A stretch of 35,948 nucleotides of DNA from Paraburkholderia sp. (GCA_004322045.1 SCRN01000009.1:1-35948), one strand, 5' to 3'; positions 19,417 through 27,060 are shown, counted from the stretch's first letter. The notes: a model not told the origin generated them from the sequence alone. Numbers and translations are program-made.

Positions 19417-19742
19417 GCTTTCGCGTTCGCTACACCCGCGGGGCTCGGGACGATCTCAAAAGACTCTACGCTTTCTTGCTCGAACGGGATGTCGAAGCGG
19501 CGCAGCGCGCGCTCGAGTCGATCCGCAAGGCTGCGGATATGCTGCGCTCCTTCCCATTTACGTGCCGCAAAGTGGACGATGCCGATCCCTTCTTGCGTGA
19601 GTTGGTTATTTCCTTCGGCGAGTCAGGGTATGTAGCGCTGTTCGAAATCGAAGGTGCGGGTGACGCCGCGCATGCTGGCGTTGAAAATCGCTACATCACG
19701 ATCCTCGCCGTTCGCCATCAGCGCGAAGACGATTACCACTAA
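19413..19742 (+). CDS. ParE/RelE-superfamily toxin
   Basis: This is a 109-residue toxin candidate. FRVRYTRGARDDLKRLYAFL (3-22), the central LRSFPFTCRKV and the late YITILAVRHQRE follow the ParE/RelE fold. ParE members poison gyrase and RelE members cleave mRNA on ribosomes; the His of LAVRHQRED fits ParE-like proteins, but the target is not decided by sequence. It is translationally coupled to the upstream antitoxin. Its stop is about 15 bases before the truncated repeat at 19757. Confidence 0.85.
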   Translation: MSFRVRYTRGARDDLKRLYAFLLERDVEAAQRALESIRKAADMLRSFPFTCRKVDDADPFLRELVISFGESGYVALFEIEGAGDAAHAGVENRYITILAVRHQREDDYH

Positions 19743-19756
19743 AAAGGCCGAAGCCG

Positions 19757-19890
19757 CGCACCCGCCTTCTACCCATCGTCACCGTCCCTCACTCCGGCCG
19801 CATCACATCGAGCCCGCCCAGCGCCACCACCACGCGCAAGACGATCAGCGCCACGCTATGGGGACAGAAATAAGCACTGCTTCGGCCAGC
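19757..19890. repeat. Direct repeat copy A (partner at 20749-20883)
   Basis: About 130 bases match 20749-20883 at roughly 85-90% by eye, in the same orientation and 992-993 bases apart. The longest perfect run (about 30 bases) is 19789-19818. The copies differ by scattered substitutions and one single-base deletion in this copy. The repeat begins just after the parE-like stop and ends just before the tacAT promoter. Confidence 0.85.
19789..19887 (-). pseudogene. Truncated, frameshifted 3' fragment of the gene at 20781-21059
   Basis: Read on the minus strand, this ends HSVALIV...VVALGGLDVMRPE-stop, the C-terminus of the intact 92-residue membrane protein 1 kb away. A missing base near 19871 breaks the frame upstream, and no start or 5' part remains. 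Confidence 0.75.
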
Positions 19891-19900
19891 CGATGCGACA

Positions 19901-19929
19901 TTGATCCGTACGGCAATCTGCCGTATTAT
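19901..19929 (+). promoter_or_regulatory. tacAT promoter with embedded operator
   Basis: TTGATC (19901-19906), 17 bases, TATTAT (19924-19929). Between the boxes lies a perfect dyad TACGGCA-ATC-TGCCGTA (19909-19925), whose right arm enters the -10 box. The placement fits autorepression by the ribbon-helix-helix antitoxin. Confidence 0.75.
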
Positions 19930-19950
19930 TGCGTGCAGGAGGATGCCATC

Positions 19951-20232
19951 ATGCCTACACCCCCTTCCACCGCTCGCCTCGAAGCCCGGATCAGCACCGA
20001 TTTACATGCGATGCTCAAACGCGCCGCTGAGCTTCAAGGGCGCACGATGACCGATTTCGTTGTCTCGGCCGTTCAGGATGCGGCGCAGCGCGCCATCGAA
20101 CAAGCTGAAGTGATACGCCTGTCGCTAGCCGACCAGGAGTGCTTTGCGCTGGCATTGTTGTCGCTGCCGCAGCCGGCGCCGGCGTTGGAACGTGCCTTTG
20201 CCCGACGCAATAAGCTCTTGCGTCCTGAATGA
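19951..20232 (+). CDS. tacA: DUF1778 ribbon-helix-helix antitoxin (TacA-like)
   Basis: This is a 93-residue antitoxin that should bind DNA and neutralise the acetyltransferase toxin encoded next. ARLEARISTDLHAMLKRAAELQGRTMTDFVVSAVQDAA (8-45) is the DUF1778 ribbon-helix-helix pattern. The C-terminal LLSLPQPAPALERAFARRN is the toxin-contact segment usual in this family. The ATG at 19951 is set by a strong AGGAGG; a long upstream extension crosses the promoter and repeat. It overlaps tacT by 4 bases. Confidence 0.92.
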   Translation: MPTPPSTARLEARISTDLHAMLKRAAELQGRTMTDFVVSAVQDAAQRAIEQAEVIRLSLADQECFALALLSLPQPAPALERAFARRNKLLRPE

Positions 20233-20723
20233 GCGTCGCGCCTTTTCGCCTCAGCCTGCTCGATACAACCCACGATCGAAACGCGTTTGACAGCGGATCG
20301 GAACCGTTGAATCGTTATCTCAAAGAGCAGGTTGGCCAGGACGTTCGACGCCGCGTGGCAGCTTGTTTTGTGGCCCTGGCCAGCGACGATCGCATTGCTG
20401 GCTACTACACTCTGGCATCGGCCAGCCTATTGCTCACCGATCTACCGGCTGGCATTGGCAAAAAGCTGCCACGCTATCCCACCGTTCCAACAGTTCGTAT
20501 GGGCCGCTTGGCCATCGATCGAGCGTTCAAAGGGCAAGGGCTTGGCGGCGCCTTACTGGCCGATGCGCTCGACCGGGCCGCCCGCTCGGAAATTGCCGCC
20601 TATGCCTTGATGGTGGATGCGAAAGACGACGATGCAGCGGCCTTTTATCGACATCATGGCTTCATCGCCTTGCCCGATGCACAACGCACACTGTTCTTGC
20701 CCCTGGCGACAGTTCAACGTTGA
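20229..20723 (+). CDS. tacT: GNAT-family toxin (TacT-like)
   Basis: This is a 164-residue acetyltransferase toxin. TacT-type enzymes block translation by acetylating the amino group of aminoacyl-tRNAs. FDSGSEPLNRYL (20-31) is the family's N-terminal signature, RLAIDRAFKGQGLGGALL (93-110) is the acetyl-CoA loop, and the catalytic Tyr is Y140 in AAFYRHHGF. All key residues are intact, so it should be active unless neutralised by TacA. It is followed 25 bases later by repeat copy B. Confidence 0.93.
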   Translation: MSVAPFRLSLLDTTHDRNAFDSGSEPLNRYLKEQVGQDVRRRVAACFVALASDDRIAGYYTLASASLLLTDLPAGIGKKLPRYPTVPTVRMGRLAIDRAFKGQGLGGALLADALDRAARSEIAAYALMVDAKDDDAAAFYRHHGFIALPDAQRTLFLPLATVQR

Positions 20724-20748
20724 TCGAACCGAAAGCTAAGCGTGCGAA

Positions 20749-20883
20749 AGCGCCCGCCGCTCAGCCATCGCCACCGTCCTTCACTCCGGCCGCATCACAT
20801 CGAGCCCGCCGAGCGCCACCACCCCGCTCACGACGATCAGCGCCACGCTGTGGCGACCGAAATAAAGCACTGCAGCGGCCAGC
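20749..20883. repeat. Direct repeat copy B (partner at 19757-19890)
   Basis: This copy covers the last 34 or so codons and 3' flank of the membrane-protein gene at 20781-21059. Together with copy A it brackets a segment of about 0.86 kb that contains only the tacAT promoter, tacA and tacT. Confidence 0.85.
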
Positions 20884-21059
20884 CACGTCGCAGCGAAAAA
20901 AGCGCCGATCCGCAATGCCGCCATCCGTCCGCCGTCCGGCGCAGCCGGCCCGCCCCTGTGCCCCTGGTTCCTAGCCGCCGACTGCACCGCCCACCCCGCC
21001 CGCGCCACCGACGCACCGCTGCCGTTCCTCGCCCTTCCCTCCGAATGGGTATCAGACAT
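20781..21059 (-). CDS. Small membrane protein, probable MarR target
   Basis: This is a 92-residue protein of unknown function. The first 45 residues are polar and basic; two hydrophobic segments follow (about 47-66, LRIGAFFAATWLAAAVLYFG, and about 68-87, SVALIVVSGVVALGGLDV). The ATG at 21059 is supported by AGGAG and a promoter further upstream; an internal ATG (M46) would leave only the membrane part. It lies downstream of marR on the same strand, with its own operator-bearing promoter. Its 3' end is duplicated at 19789. Confidence 0.65.
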   Translation of the reverse strand: MSDTHSEGRARNGSGASVARAGWAVQSAARNQGHRGGPAAPDGGRMAALRIGAFFAATWLAAAVLYFGRHSVALIVVSGVVALGGLDVMRPE

Positions 21060-21079
21060 CCTGCCGCTCCTTTTGTCAG

Positions 21080-21108
21080 ATAATTAGCTATGCAACTATT
21101 CGTTTCAA
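21080..21108 (-). promoter_or_regulatory. Promoter with MarR-type operator, site 1
   Basis: On the minus strand, TTGAAA (21103-21108), 17 bases, AATTAT (21080-21085). The spacer holds TTAGCTATGCAACTAT (21084-21099, top strand), identical to site 2 at 21562. Binding there would block transcription of the membrane-protein gene. Confidence 0.6.
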
Positions 21109-21120
21109 AAAAATTCTTCG

Positions 21121-21546
21121 TCATTCCAAGGCCGAGCGCACCACGCGGATCTTTTGGACTGTCTCGGCAAACGTCGAGCCGCCCATTCGATCCTTCAGCC
21201 GCGCCGTGACTGCGCCGCTCGCCTCGTTCAGCGGCCGCTTGATCGCTTGCGCCTGCGCTGTCGGGAAAATCGCCACTTCGCGGCCGTCGCCTTCCACGCG
21301 CCGCCGCTCGATATAACCGCGTTCCTCCAAGCCGTCCAACGCTCGCGTAGCCGTGGGGCGCGCAATCGACAACGCCTCCGACAACTCGCGCTGCAACATG
21401 CCAGGACGATCGAGGATGGCCCGCAACATGAACCCCTGCGGCGGCGTCACGCCGAACGGCTCGAAAGCCTCAGCCCACTCGCGCTCGAGACGCCGCGCCA
21501 GCGCCGATGTATTGAAGTAAAGGCATTGATCGAACATGAGCCGCAT
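21121..21546 (-). CDS. MarR-family transcriptional regulator
   Basis: This is a 141-residue winged-helix regulator. GVTPPQGFMLRAILDRPGMLQRELSEALSIARPTATRALDGLEERGYIERRR covers the helix-turn-helix and wing, and DGREVAIFPTAQAQ follows. An ATG at 21537 (MFDQCLYF) may be the real start, because the likely -10 box overlaps the ATG at 21546. It probably represses itself and the membrane-protein gene through twin 16-bp sites. The divergent monooxygenase gene is another possible target. The ligand is unknown. Confidence 0.93.
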   Translation of the reverse strand: MRLMFDQCLYFNTSALARRLEREWAEAFEPFGVTPPQGFMLRAILDRPGMLQRELSEALSIARPTATRALDGLEERGYIERRRVEGDGREVAIFPTAQAQAIKRPLNEASGAVTARLKDRMGGSTFAETVQKIRVVRSALE

Positions 21547-21577
21547 TCTATCGTCATATCGTTAGCTATGCAACTAT
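21545..21577 (-). promoter_or_regulatory. marR promoter with operator, site 2
   Basis: TTAGCTATGCAACTAT (21562-21577) is an imperfect palindrome (TAG..A/T..CTA). On the minus strand it contains the -35-like TTGCAT (21568-21573), which is 17 bases from TAGAAT (21545-21550). Confidence 0.6.
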
Positions 21578-21798
21578 CTCACCAAAAAGCGCGACGATAT
21601 GCCCGAAGATGAAGCAACGAACACGAGTAGTACACCCGTCCCGCGCAGGGCCTTTTATGCACCGCCAGCGGCGATCTCACCCGTTTGGCACAATGCCTTC
21701 TCCAATTTATCGCCCGCCCGTCGCGGTTCGGTGCGCCGATCCTGCTCGTTGCTCGACCGCCTCTTCGCCGCAACTCGACAATTCGACAACTCGACACG

Positions 21799-22803
21799 AT
21801 GATCCCTTTTTCGGTACTCGATTTGTGCCCCGTGCCGCTCGGTCAGACACCGGCAGACGCCTTCGCCCACTCGCTCGACCTCGCGCAGCACGCCGAACGC
21901 TGGGGGTACAAACGCTTTTGGCTGGCGGAGCACCACAACATGCCCGGCATCGCGAGCGCGGCGACCGCGGTCGTGATCGGCCACATCGCCGGCGGCACCA
22001 AGACGATTCGCGTCGGCTCGGGCGGCGTCATGCTGCCGAACCACGCTCCGCTCGTCATTGCCGAGCAGTTCGGCACGCTCGCCTCGCTCTATCCCGATCG
22101 CATCGATCTGGGCCTCGGCCGCGCGCCCGGCACCGATCAAACCACCATGCGTGCGCTACGGCGCGACCACTCGGGCGACAGCGGGGATCGGTTCCCCGAA
22201 GACGTCGCCGAGCTGCAGCGCTACTTCGCCGAACCGGTACCCGGGCAGCGCGTGCGGGCCGTGCCCGGCGCAGGGCTCGACGTGCCGATTTGGTTGCTCG
22301 GCTCGTCGTTGTTTTCCGCGCAACTGGCCGCGAGCCTCGGCCTGCCCTTTGCGTTTGCGTCGCACTTTGCGCCCGATCTACTGCTCAGGGCGCTCCATGT
22401 GTATCGCTCGACGTTTCGGCCTTCCGCCGTCCTAGCCAAGCCCTACGCGATGGTGGGCGTCAATCTGTTCGCGGCCGATACGGACGCCGAAGGCCAGCGG
22501 CTCTTCACGTCGCTGCAGCAGCAATTCATCCTGCGGCGGCGCGGCACGCCCGGGCAATTGCGGCCGCCGGTGGATCATCTCGATGCCGCCGACTTCGAAC
22601 TGGCGGACGTGCAACATTCGCTCGCCTGCTCGGCGGTGGGCGGCCCCGACACCGTGCGCGCCGCGCTCGAATCGATCATCGCGCAAACGCAAGCCGACGA
22701 GCTCATCCTCACGGCTCAGATCTACGATCATGCGGCGCGGCTTCGGTCGTTCGAAATCGGCGCGCAACTGCGCGAAGCCATGCAGGCCTCGCAGCAGCCG
22801 TAA
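21799..22803 (+). CDS. Luciferase-like flavin-dependent monooxygenase
   Basis: This 334-residue LLM-class oxidoreductase uses reduced flavin from a partner reductase. [18 protein letters not shown] at the start, [26 protein letters not shown] (about 40-65) and [17 protein letters not shown] are typical of the YhbW-like branch. The ATG at 21799 begins homology (MIPFSVLDL); an extension to 21685 adds low-complexity sequence. It is divergent from marR with site 2 in between, so MarR control is possible. The natural substrate cannot be named. Confidence 0.92.
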   Translation: MIPFSVLDLCPVPLGQTPADAFAHSLDLAQHAERWGYKRFWLAEHHNMPGIASAATAVVIGHIAGGTKTIRVGSGGVMLPNHAPLVIAEQFGTLASLYPDRIDLGLGRAPGTDQTTMRALRRDHSGDSGDRFPEDVAELQRYFAEPVPGQRVRAVPGAGLDVPIWLLGSSLFSAQLAASLGLPFAFASHFAPDLLLRALHVYRSTFRPSAVLAKPYAMVGVNLFAADTDAEGQRLFTSLQQQFILRRRGTPGQLRPPVDHLDAADFELADVQHSLACSAVGGPDTVRAALESIIAQTQADELILTAQIYDHAARLRSFEIGAQLREAMQASQQP

Positions 22804-22892
22804 AGAATCGCGCCACCGCGCTTTTTGTGTCGGCTCGTGTCCGTTAGGTCACGGAGGGCCACGCACATGAAGTAGCGCAAAAGCGCGTGACG

Positions 22893-22921
22893 CCGTGCGG
22901 CGGCCAATCGACGCCGCACGG
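22893..22921. other. Perfect 10-bp stem-loop before the phosphoesterase promoter
   Basis: CCGTGCGGCG, 9 bases, CGCCGCACGG. There is no T-run on either strand, so it is not a clear terminator. Its right arm ends inside the GGGAATA box. Confidence 0.5.
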
Positions 22922-22947
22922 GAATATCCACGAAAGCTCTCCGGTAA
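22920..22947 (+). promoter_or_regulatory. ECF-type promoter, site 1, for phosphoesterase-cupredoxin
   Basis: GGGAATA (22920-22926), 15 bases, CGGTAA (22942-22947). The same boxes at the same spacing precede the ECF sigma gene (24489-24516), which suggests that sigma factor reads both. Confidence 0.65.
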
Positions 22948-23033
22948 TGCATCTCGAGGACCGCGTCGAGCCGCTCGGCAGCGGCCTCCGCCCGCGCGGC
23001 ACGGCGCAACCGATCATTCCCAAGGAGAGCGAG

Positions 23034-24005
23034 ATGGACCACGACGACGAGCACAGCGAGCACGGATCGACAGACCGCCGCCGTTTCCTCAAATGCATGG
23101 CATGGGCCGGCGCCGGCACGCTTTGGACCATGCATGCCGGTGTGTTGCAAGCGCGCATGCTAAGCGTGCAAACGCAAGACGACACCGGCATGGCGAGCGA
23201 TGCGCTGAAGGACGCCACCTTCAGCTTCGTGCAGGTCAGCGATTCGCATATCGGCTTTACCAAAGCCCCCAATCCCGACGTGACCGGCACGTTCAAAGCG
23301 GCCCTCGCGCGCATCGACGCGCAACCGGTGCAGCCCGACTTCATCATTCACACCGGTGACCTCACGCATCTCTCGCGCCCCGACGAGTTCGACACGGTCG
23401 ATCAACTGATGCGCGGCTCGCGCACGCAGCGCGCGTTCTTCGTGCCCGGCGAACACGATGTGATCGGCGACAACGGCCGCGAATTCTTTCATCGCTTCGG
23501 CGAAGGCCAAACCGAAGGCGGCTGGTATAGCTTCGATCACCGCGGGGTGCACTTCGTCGCGCTCGTGAACGTGCTCAACCTCAAAGGCGGGGGCCTCGGC
23601 TGGCTCGGCCCCGATCAACTCGCCTGGCTCAAGCAAGACTTGACGGCGCGCTCGCCGGAGACGCCGATCGTCGTGTTCGCGCACATGCCGCTGTGGTCGC
23701 TCTACCCCGCGTGGGGTTGGGGCACCGACGACGCAGGCGAAGCGATGACGATGCTGCGCCGCTTCGGCTCGGTCACCGTGCTCAACGGCCACATCCATCA
23801 AATTCAACAGAAGGTCGAAGGACAGATCACCTTCCATACGGCGCGCTCGACCGCTTACCCGCAACCCGCGCCCGGTGTCGGCCCCGGCCCCGGTCCGCTC
23901 AAGGAAGTCGCGCCCGGCCAGCTCGCGAGCTATCTCGGCGTGCGCGAAGTGCGCCACGTGCAAGCGGACAGCACGCTCGCGCTGACGGAGGACGCCCTCT
24001 CATGA
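23034..24005 (+). CDS. Tat-exported calcineurin-like metallophosphoesterase
   Basis: This is a 323-residue predicted periplasmic phosphoesterase. A twin-arginine signal lies at 15-40 (DRRRFLKCMAWAGAGTL). Metal-site motifs follow in order: VSDSH (D70, H72), HTGD (106-109), GEHD (139-142), FAHMPL (H217) and NGHIH (H253, H255). The usual GNHD Asn is Glu. The ATG at 23034 has AAGGAG upstream; longer frames start before the promoter. It overlaps the cupredoxin gene (ATGA) and shares a promoter type with the sigma gene. Substrates could be phosphomonoesters or diesters. Confidence 0.92.
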   Translation: MDHDDEHSEHGSTDRRRFLKCMAWAGAGTLWTMHAGVLQARMLSVQTQDDTGMASDALKDATFSFVQVSDSHIGFTKAPNPDVTGTFKAALARIDAQPVQPDFIIHTGDLTHLSRPDEFDTVDQLMRGSRTQRAFFVPGEHDVIGDNGREFFHRFGEGQTEGGWYSFDHRGVHFVALVNVLNLKGGGLGWLGPDQLAWLKQDLTARSPETPIVVFAHMPLWSLYPAWGWGTDDAGEAMTMLRRFGSVTVLNGHIHQIQQKVEGQITFHTARSTAYPQPAPGVGPGPGPLKEVAPGQLASYLGVREVRHVQADSTLALTEDALS

Positions 24006-24391
24006 AAACCTTCGCTCCCGCTCGCCGCACCCTGCTCGCCGCGCTCGCGGTCACGCCGCTGCTGTTCGTCGCAACGACGCGTCGCGGTGTCGCCGCAACC
24101 GACGACACGGGCAACGCTGCCGCCTCCTCCAAAGACGCGCCGTCCTATCGGATCGACATTCACAACTTTGCGTTCGCACCGAACGCGCTCACGGTCCCCG
24201 TCGGTGCACGCATCGTCTGGACCAATCTCGACGACGAACCGCATACGATCGTCAGCGCCGCCGGGGCGTTCAAGCCCTCGCAGGCGCTCGACACGAACGA
24301 TTCGTTCGCGACCATATTGGACAAGCCCGGAACGTACGCCTATTTTTGCGGCATCCATCCGATGATGGTCGGCAAGATCGTCGTTCGATAG
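24002..24391 (+). CDS. Exported cupredoxin (type 1 copper protein)
   Basis: This is a 129-residue copper protein of the plastocyanin/amicyanin kind. A signal peptide covers about 1-32 (ARRTLLAALAV...GVAA). The copper ligands are His81 (DEPHTI), Cys116 and His119 (YFCGIHP), and Met121 or Met122. Such proteins carry electrons or buffer copper in the periplasm. The start overlaps the phosphoesterase stop by 4 bases, so both are made together and exported, a hint of joint function. No cognate oxidase or reductase gene is nearby. Confidence 0.93.
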   Translation: MKTFAPARRTLLAALAVTPLLFVATTRRGVAATDDTGNAAASSKDAPSYRIDIHNFAFAPNALTVPVGARIVWTNLDDEPHTIVSAAGAFKPSQALDTNDSFATILDKPGTYAYFCGIHPMMVGKIVVR

Positions 24392-24488
24392 CGCCGAGGC
24401 CATCGTGCTCGATCAAGCCTTAATGGCGGCTCGCCGCTCGAGGGTGCGGCTCGCCGCGGTGCGCCCGGCCGCCGCGGATGAGCCGAGC

Positions 24489-24516
24489 GGGAATAAACTG
24501 GACGCTTCTTCGGTAT
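24489..24516 (+). promoter_or_regulatory. ECF-type promoter, site 2, for the sigma/anti-sigma genes
   Basis: GGGAATA (24489-24495), 15 bases, CGGTAT (24511-24516). The predicted transcript would start near 24522, just before AGGAGG and the GTG at 24546. The match to site 1 suggests autoregulation. Confidence 0.7.
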
Positions 24517-24545
24517 CGCAGCGGTCAACCCAGGAGGCGCCCCCG

Positions 24546-25178
24546 GTGGCCGAAACCGACAAGCAGGCAAGCGACCCGCCCAACCCGCGTTCCGAGGCCG
24601 AGCGCAGCCACCGCTTTCAGCAAGTGGCGCTGCCGCATTTGGACGCCGCCTACAACCTCGCCCGTTGGCTCAGCGGCAGCACGGGCGACGCCGAGGACAT
24701 CGTTCAGGAAGCGTTCATGCGCGCATTTCGCTTCTTCGATTCCTTCCATGGCGAGAACGCGCGGCCCTGGCTGCTCGCGATCGTGCGCCGAACTTGGTAC
24801 ACCGAATGGCAGCGGCGCGCGAATTCGCGGGAAGTCGCGCCGTTGGACGACGCGCTCGATCAAACCAGCCTCTTCGAGCCGACCTGCGAGGCCTTCGCCG
24901 ATCCGCAGGTGTTGCTGCTGCGAGGAGAGCATGCGCGGCTCGTGCATGAAGCGCTCGCGAGCCTGCCTGTCGAATTTCGCGAAGTCTTGATCTTGCGCGA
25001 GTTGGAGGATATGGCCTACCGCGATATCGCCGCTATCACCGATCTGCCCATCGGCACGGTCATGTCGCGCCTCGCGCGCGGCCGGCGCAAGCTCGCGACG
25101 CTGCTCGCGCCGCTCGTCGACGAAGGCCGCGCGGGCGCACAGCGTTTCGGCAAGGAGAGCTCTGATGGACTGCAATGA
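24546..25178 (+). CDS. ECF sigma factor (sigma-70 family)
   Basis: This is a 210-residue alternative sigma factor. Region 2 includes YNLARWLSGSTGDAEDIVQEAFMRAFRFFDSFHG and ARPWLLAIVRRTWY. Region 4 includes LPVEFREVLILRELEDMAYRDIAAITDLPIGTVMSRLARGRRKL. I choose the GTG at 24546 because AGGAGG lies 8 bases upstream and a promoter-like element sits at 24489-24516; the in-frame GTG at 24405 would start before that promoter. It overlaps the anti-sigma gene by 14 bases. Likely targets are itself and the phosphoesterase-cupredoxin pair. Confidence 0.93.
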   Translation: MAETDKQASDPPNPRSEAERSHRFQQVALPHLDAAYNLARWLSGSTGDAEDIVQEAFMRAFRFFDSFHGENARPWLLAIVRRTWYTEWQRRANSREVAPLDDALDQTSLFEPTCEAFADPQVLLLRGEHARLVHEALASLPVEFREVLILRELEDMAYRDIAAITDLPIGTVMSRLARGRRKLATLLAPLVDEGRAGAQRFGKESSDGLQ

Positions 25179-26145
25179 AGCCCGCCCGCTGCTCGACGCC
25201 GCGACGGATCGCGAGCTGTCGGCCGCCGAAGCGCTGCGCCTCGAACAGCATTTGGCAACCTGCGCCGCGTGCCGGCGCGAGGCCCAAGCGCTGCAAGCCG
25301 TCAGCCGAGCCACGCGCGCGGCGCCATACTTCCCGGCGCCGGACGCGTTGCGCGCTCGCATCGTCGCGGCGCTGCCGGCCGTCGATGCGAAGGACGAGCG
25401 GGAACGGGATGCATCCGCCGCCGTAGACTCGCAGCCCGCGCCGATCTCGCCGCGACCGCGTACGGTCGAGACACCAGCGACAGACACGGTGCCCAAGCAA
25501 CCCCGCGAGCGGGCGGTCGATAGCATCGGCAAGGTCGGCAAATTTTGGCTCGGATGGCGCACGCCGCGCGGCACACCCGCGGCAGGGGGCGCCCCAGCGA
25601 CGGCGCTTGGCAGGCCCGTCGCGATCGTCGGGGCCGCCTTGGCTGCACTGGCCGTGACGGCGAGCCTCGTCCTGCTCGTGCCGCGTCCCTATAGCGCGGG
25701 CTCGTCGCTCGTCGATGATCTCGTCGCCAGTCATGTTCGCGCGCAATTGTCCGGGCACGACATCGACGTGGTCTCGTCCGATCAACATACGGTCAAGCCT
25801 TGGTTCAACGGCCGGCTCGACTACGCGCCTCCCGTCGAAGACCTCGCCGCCAAGGGCTTCGCGTTGACCGGCGGGCGGCTCGATTATGTCGATCATCGCC
25901 GTGTCGCCGTGCTCGTTTATCGGTATCGGAAGCACGTCATCGATGTGTACGTCATGCCGGAGCAAGGCAATAGCACAGCGCCGGCCCCGAGCGCATCGAC
26001 GAGCGACGGCTACGCGCTGGCGAGCTGGCGTGCGGACGGCATGATCTGGTGGGCGGTGAGCGATGCAGAACCGGCCGTGCTCGCGCAGTTGCATGCCGCA
26101 CTGACAGAACGCTTGGAGCGACCGTCCGCCGAACGTGCACAATAA
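25165..26145 (+). CDS. Membrane-anchored zinc-binding anti-sigma factor
   Basis: This is a 326-residue partner of the upstream sigma factor. The N-terminal ZAS motif HxxxCxxC is H29, C33, C36 (QHLATCAAC). A Pro-rich linker (about 60-150) leads to one membrane span (about 151-172), then a periplasmic domain of about 150 residues. That domain contains HDIDVVSSDQHTVKPWF and DYAPPVEDLAAKGFALTGGRL, a pattern seen in many ChrR/RsiW-like anti-sigma proteins of Burkholderia and relatives. AAGGAG precedes the ATG. Release could be by redox change at the zinc site or by proteolysis; sequence does not decide. Confidence 0.92.
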   Translation: MDCNEARPLLDAATDRELSAAEALRLEQHLATCAACRREAQALQAVSRATRAAPYFPAPDALRARIVAALPAVDAKDERERDASAAVDSQPAPISPRPRTVETPATDTVPKQPRERAVDSIGKVGKFWLGWRTPRGTPAAGGAPATALGRPVAIVGAALAALAVTASLVLLVPRPYSAGSSLVDDLVASHVRAQLSGHDIDVVSSDQHTVKPWFNGRLDYAPPVEDLAAKGFALTGGRLDYVDHRRVAVLVYRYRKHVIDVYVMPEQGNSTAPAPSASTSDGYALASWRADGMIWWAVSDAEPAVLAQLHAALTERLERPSAERAQ

Positions 26146-26207
26146 GCGGCGCCGGGCGACACGCCATCGATGTCCACTTGCCAACCCTACCCGGGAGAAC
26201 TCTTACG

Positions 26208-26894
26208 ATGCTCAGCTCCACGACCGGCCACACGGCCGAATGGTTCTTCGATTTCGTCTCACCGTTCGCCTACCTGCAGTTGGAGCAGTTCGACAAGCTG
26301 CCCGCCACGCTGACGGTCCAACCTCGGCCCATCGCGTTTGGCGCGATCCTGACGCAAGTGGGGCAACGCGGTCCGGCCGAGATTCCGGCCAAGCGCGTCT
26401 TCACCTACCGCCATGCGCTCTACCGCGCGCAAAAGCTCGGCATCGCCTACCGCATGCCGCCCGCGCACCCGTTCAATTCGCTCAAGGCTTTACGGCTCGC
26501 GATCGCCATGGGCAACTCGCTCGATGTCGTCCAACGAATCTTTCGGTTCATCTGGCGCGACGGCCGCGACGTCGCTTCGCCCGAAGGCTTCGCGGCGCTC
26601 TGCGATGCGATGGACTACCCCCAAGGCGTGGAAGCGGTAGATGCACAAAGCGCCAAGGACGCGCTCAAAGCCAACACCGATCGGGCTGTCGCGCTGGGCC
26701 TCTTCGGCGTGCCGACGTTCGTGCTCGACGGAGAGCTGTTCTGGGGCGAAGACGCCACCGAGATGTTCATCGACTGCATCGGTTCGCGCGCCTGGCTCGA
26801 TTCGCCCGAAGTGCGCCGCGTGAGCGCATTGCCGGTCGGCGTTCAGCGCCGCATGCCCGGCGCGGCTGCGGCCGAGCCCGCTGCGAACCCATGA
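26208..26894 (+). CDS. 2-hydroxychromene-2-carboxylate isomerase family (DsbA fold)
   Basis: This is a 228-residue thioredoxin-fold protein of the kappa GST/HCCA isomerase family. WFFDFVSPFAYLQLEQF (12-28) carries the catalytic Ser at about 18, and GVPTFVLDGELFWGEDATEMF (about 170-190) is the cis-Pro loop. HCCA isomerases act in naphthalene breakdown using glutathione, but most homologues have no known substrate, and no other aromatic-degradation gene is near. The ATG at 26208 has GGGAG upstream; an extension to 26049 overlaps the anti-sigma gene in another frame. Confidence 0.92.
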   Translation: MLSSTTGHTAEWFFDFVSPFAYLQLEQFDKLPATLTVQPRPIAFGAILTQVGQRGPAEIPAKRVFTYRHALYRAQKLGIAYRMPPAHPFNSLKALRLAIAMGNSLDVVQRIFRFIWRDGRDVASPEGFAALCDAMDYPQGVEAVDAQSAKDALKANTDRAVALGLFGVPTFVLDGELFWGEDATEMFIDCIGSRAWLDSPEVRRVSALPVGVQRRMPGAAAAEPAANP

Positions 26895-27060
26895 CAGCGC
26901 CGCCGCGCCCCGATGCCGAAGCGGAAGGCGAAGCCGGCCGGCCCGGCATCGGTCGGGCGAGGCTTGTGCATATCGCCACCTGGTCGCTCGAATTGTCTGA
27001 GGATGAACACTGCTCGACAACAATTCCTATAATAATCAAACGGTTAGTCAGTTTTTTTGC

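Noticed and set aside
22804..22830. Terminator after the luciferase-like gene
   Set aside because: Only a 4-bp GCGC stem precedes the T-run, too weak to call.
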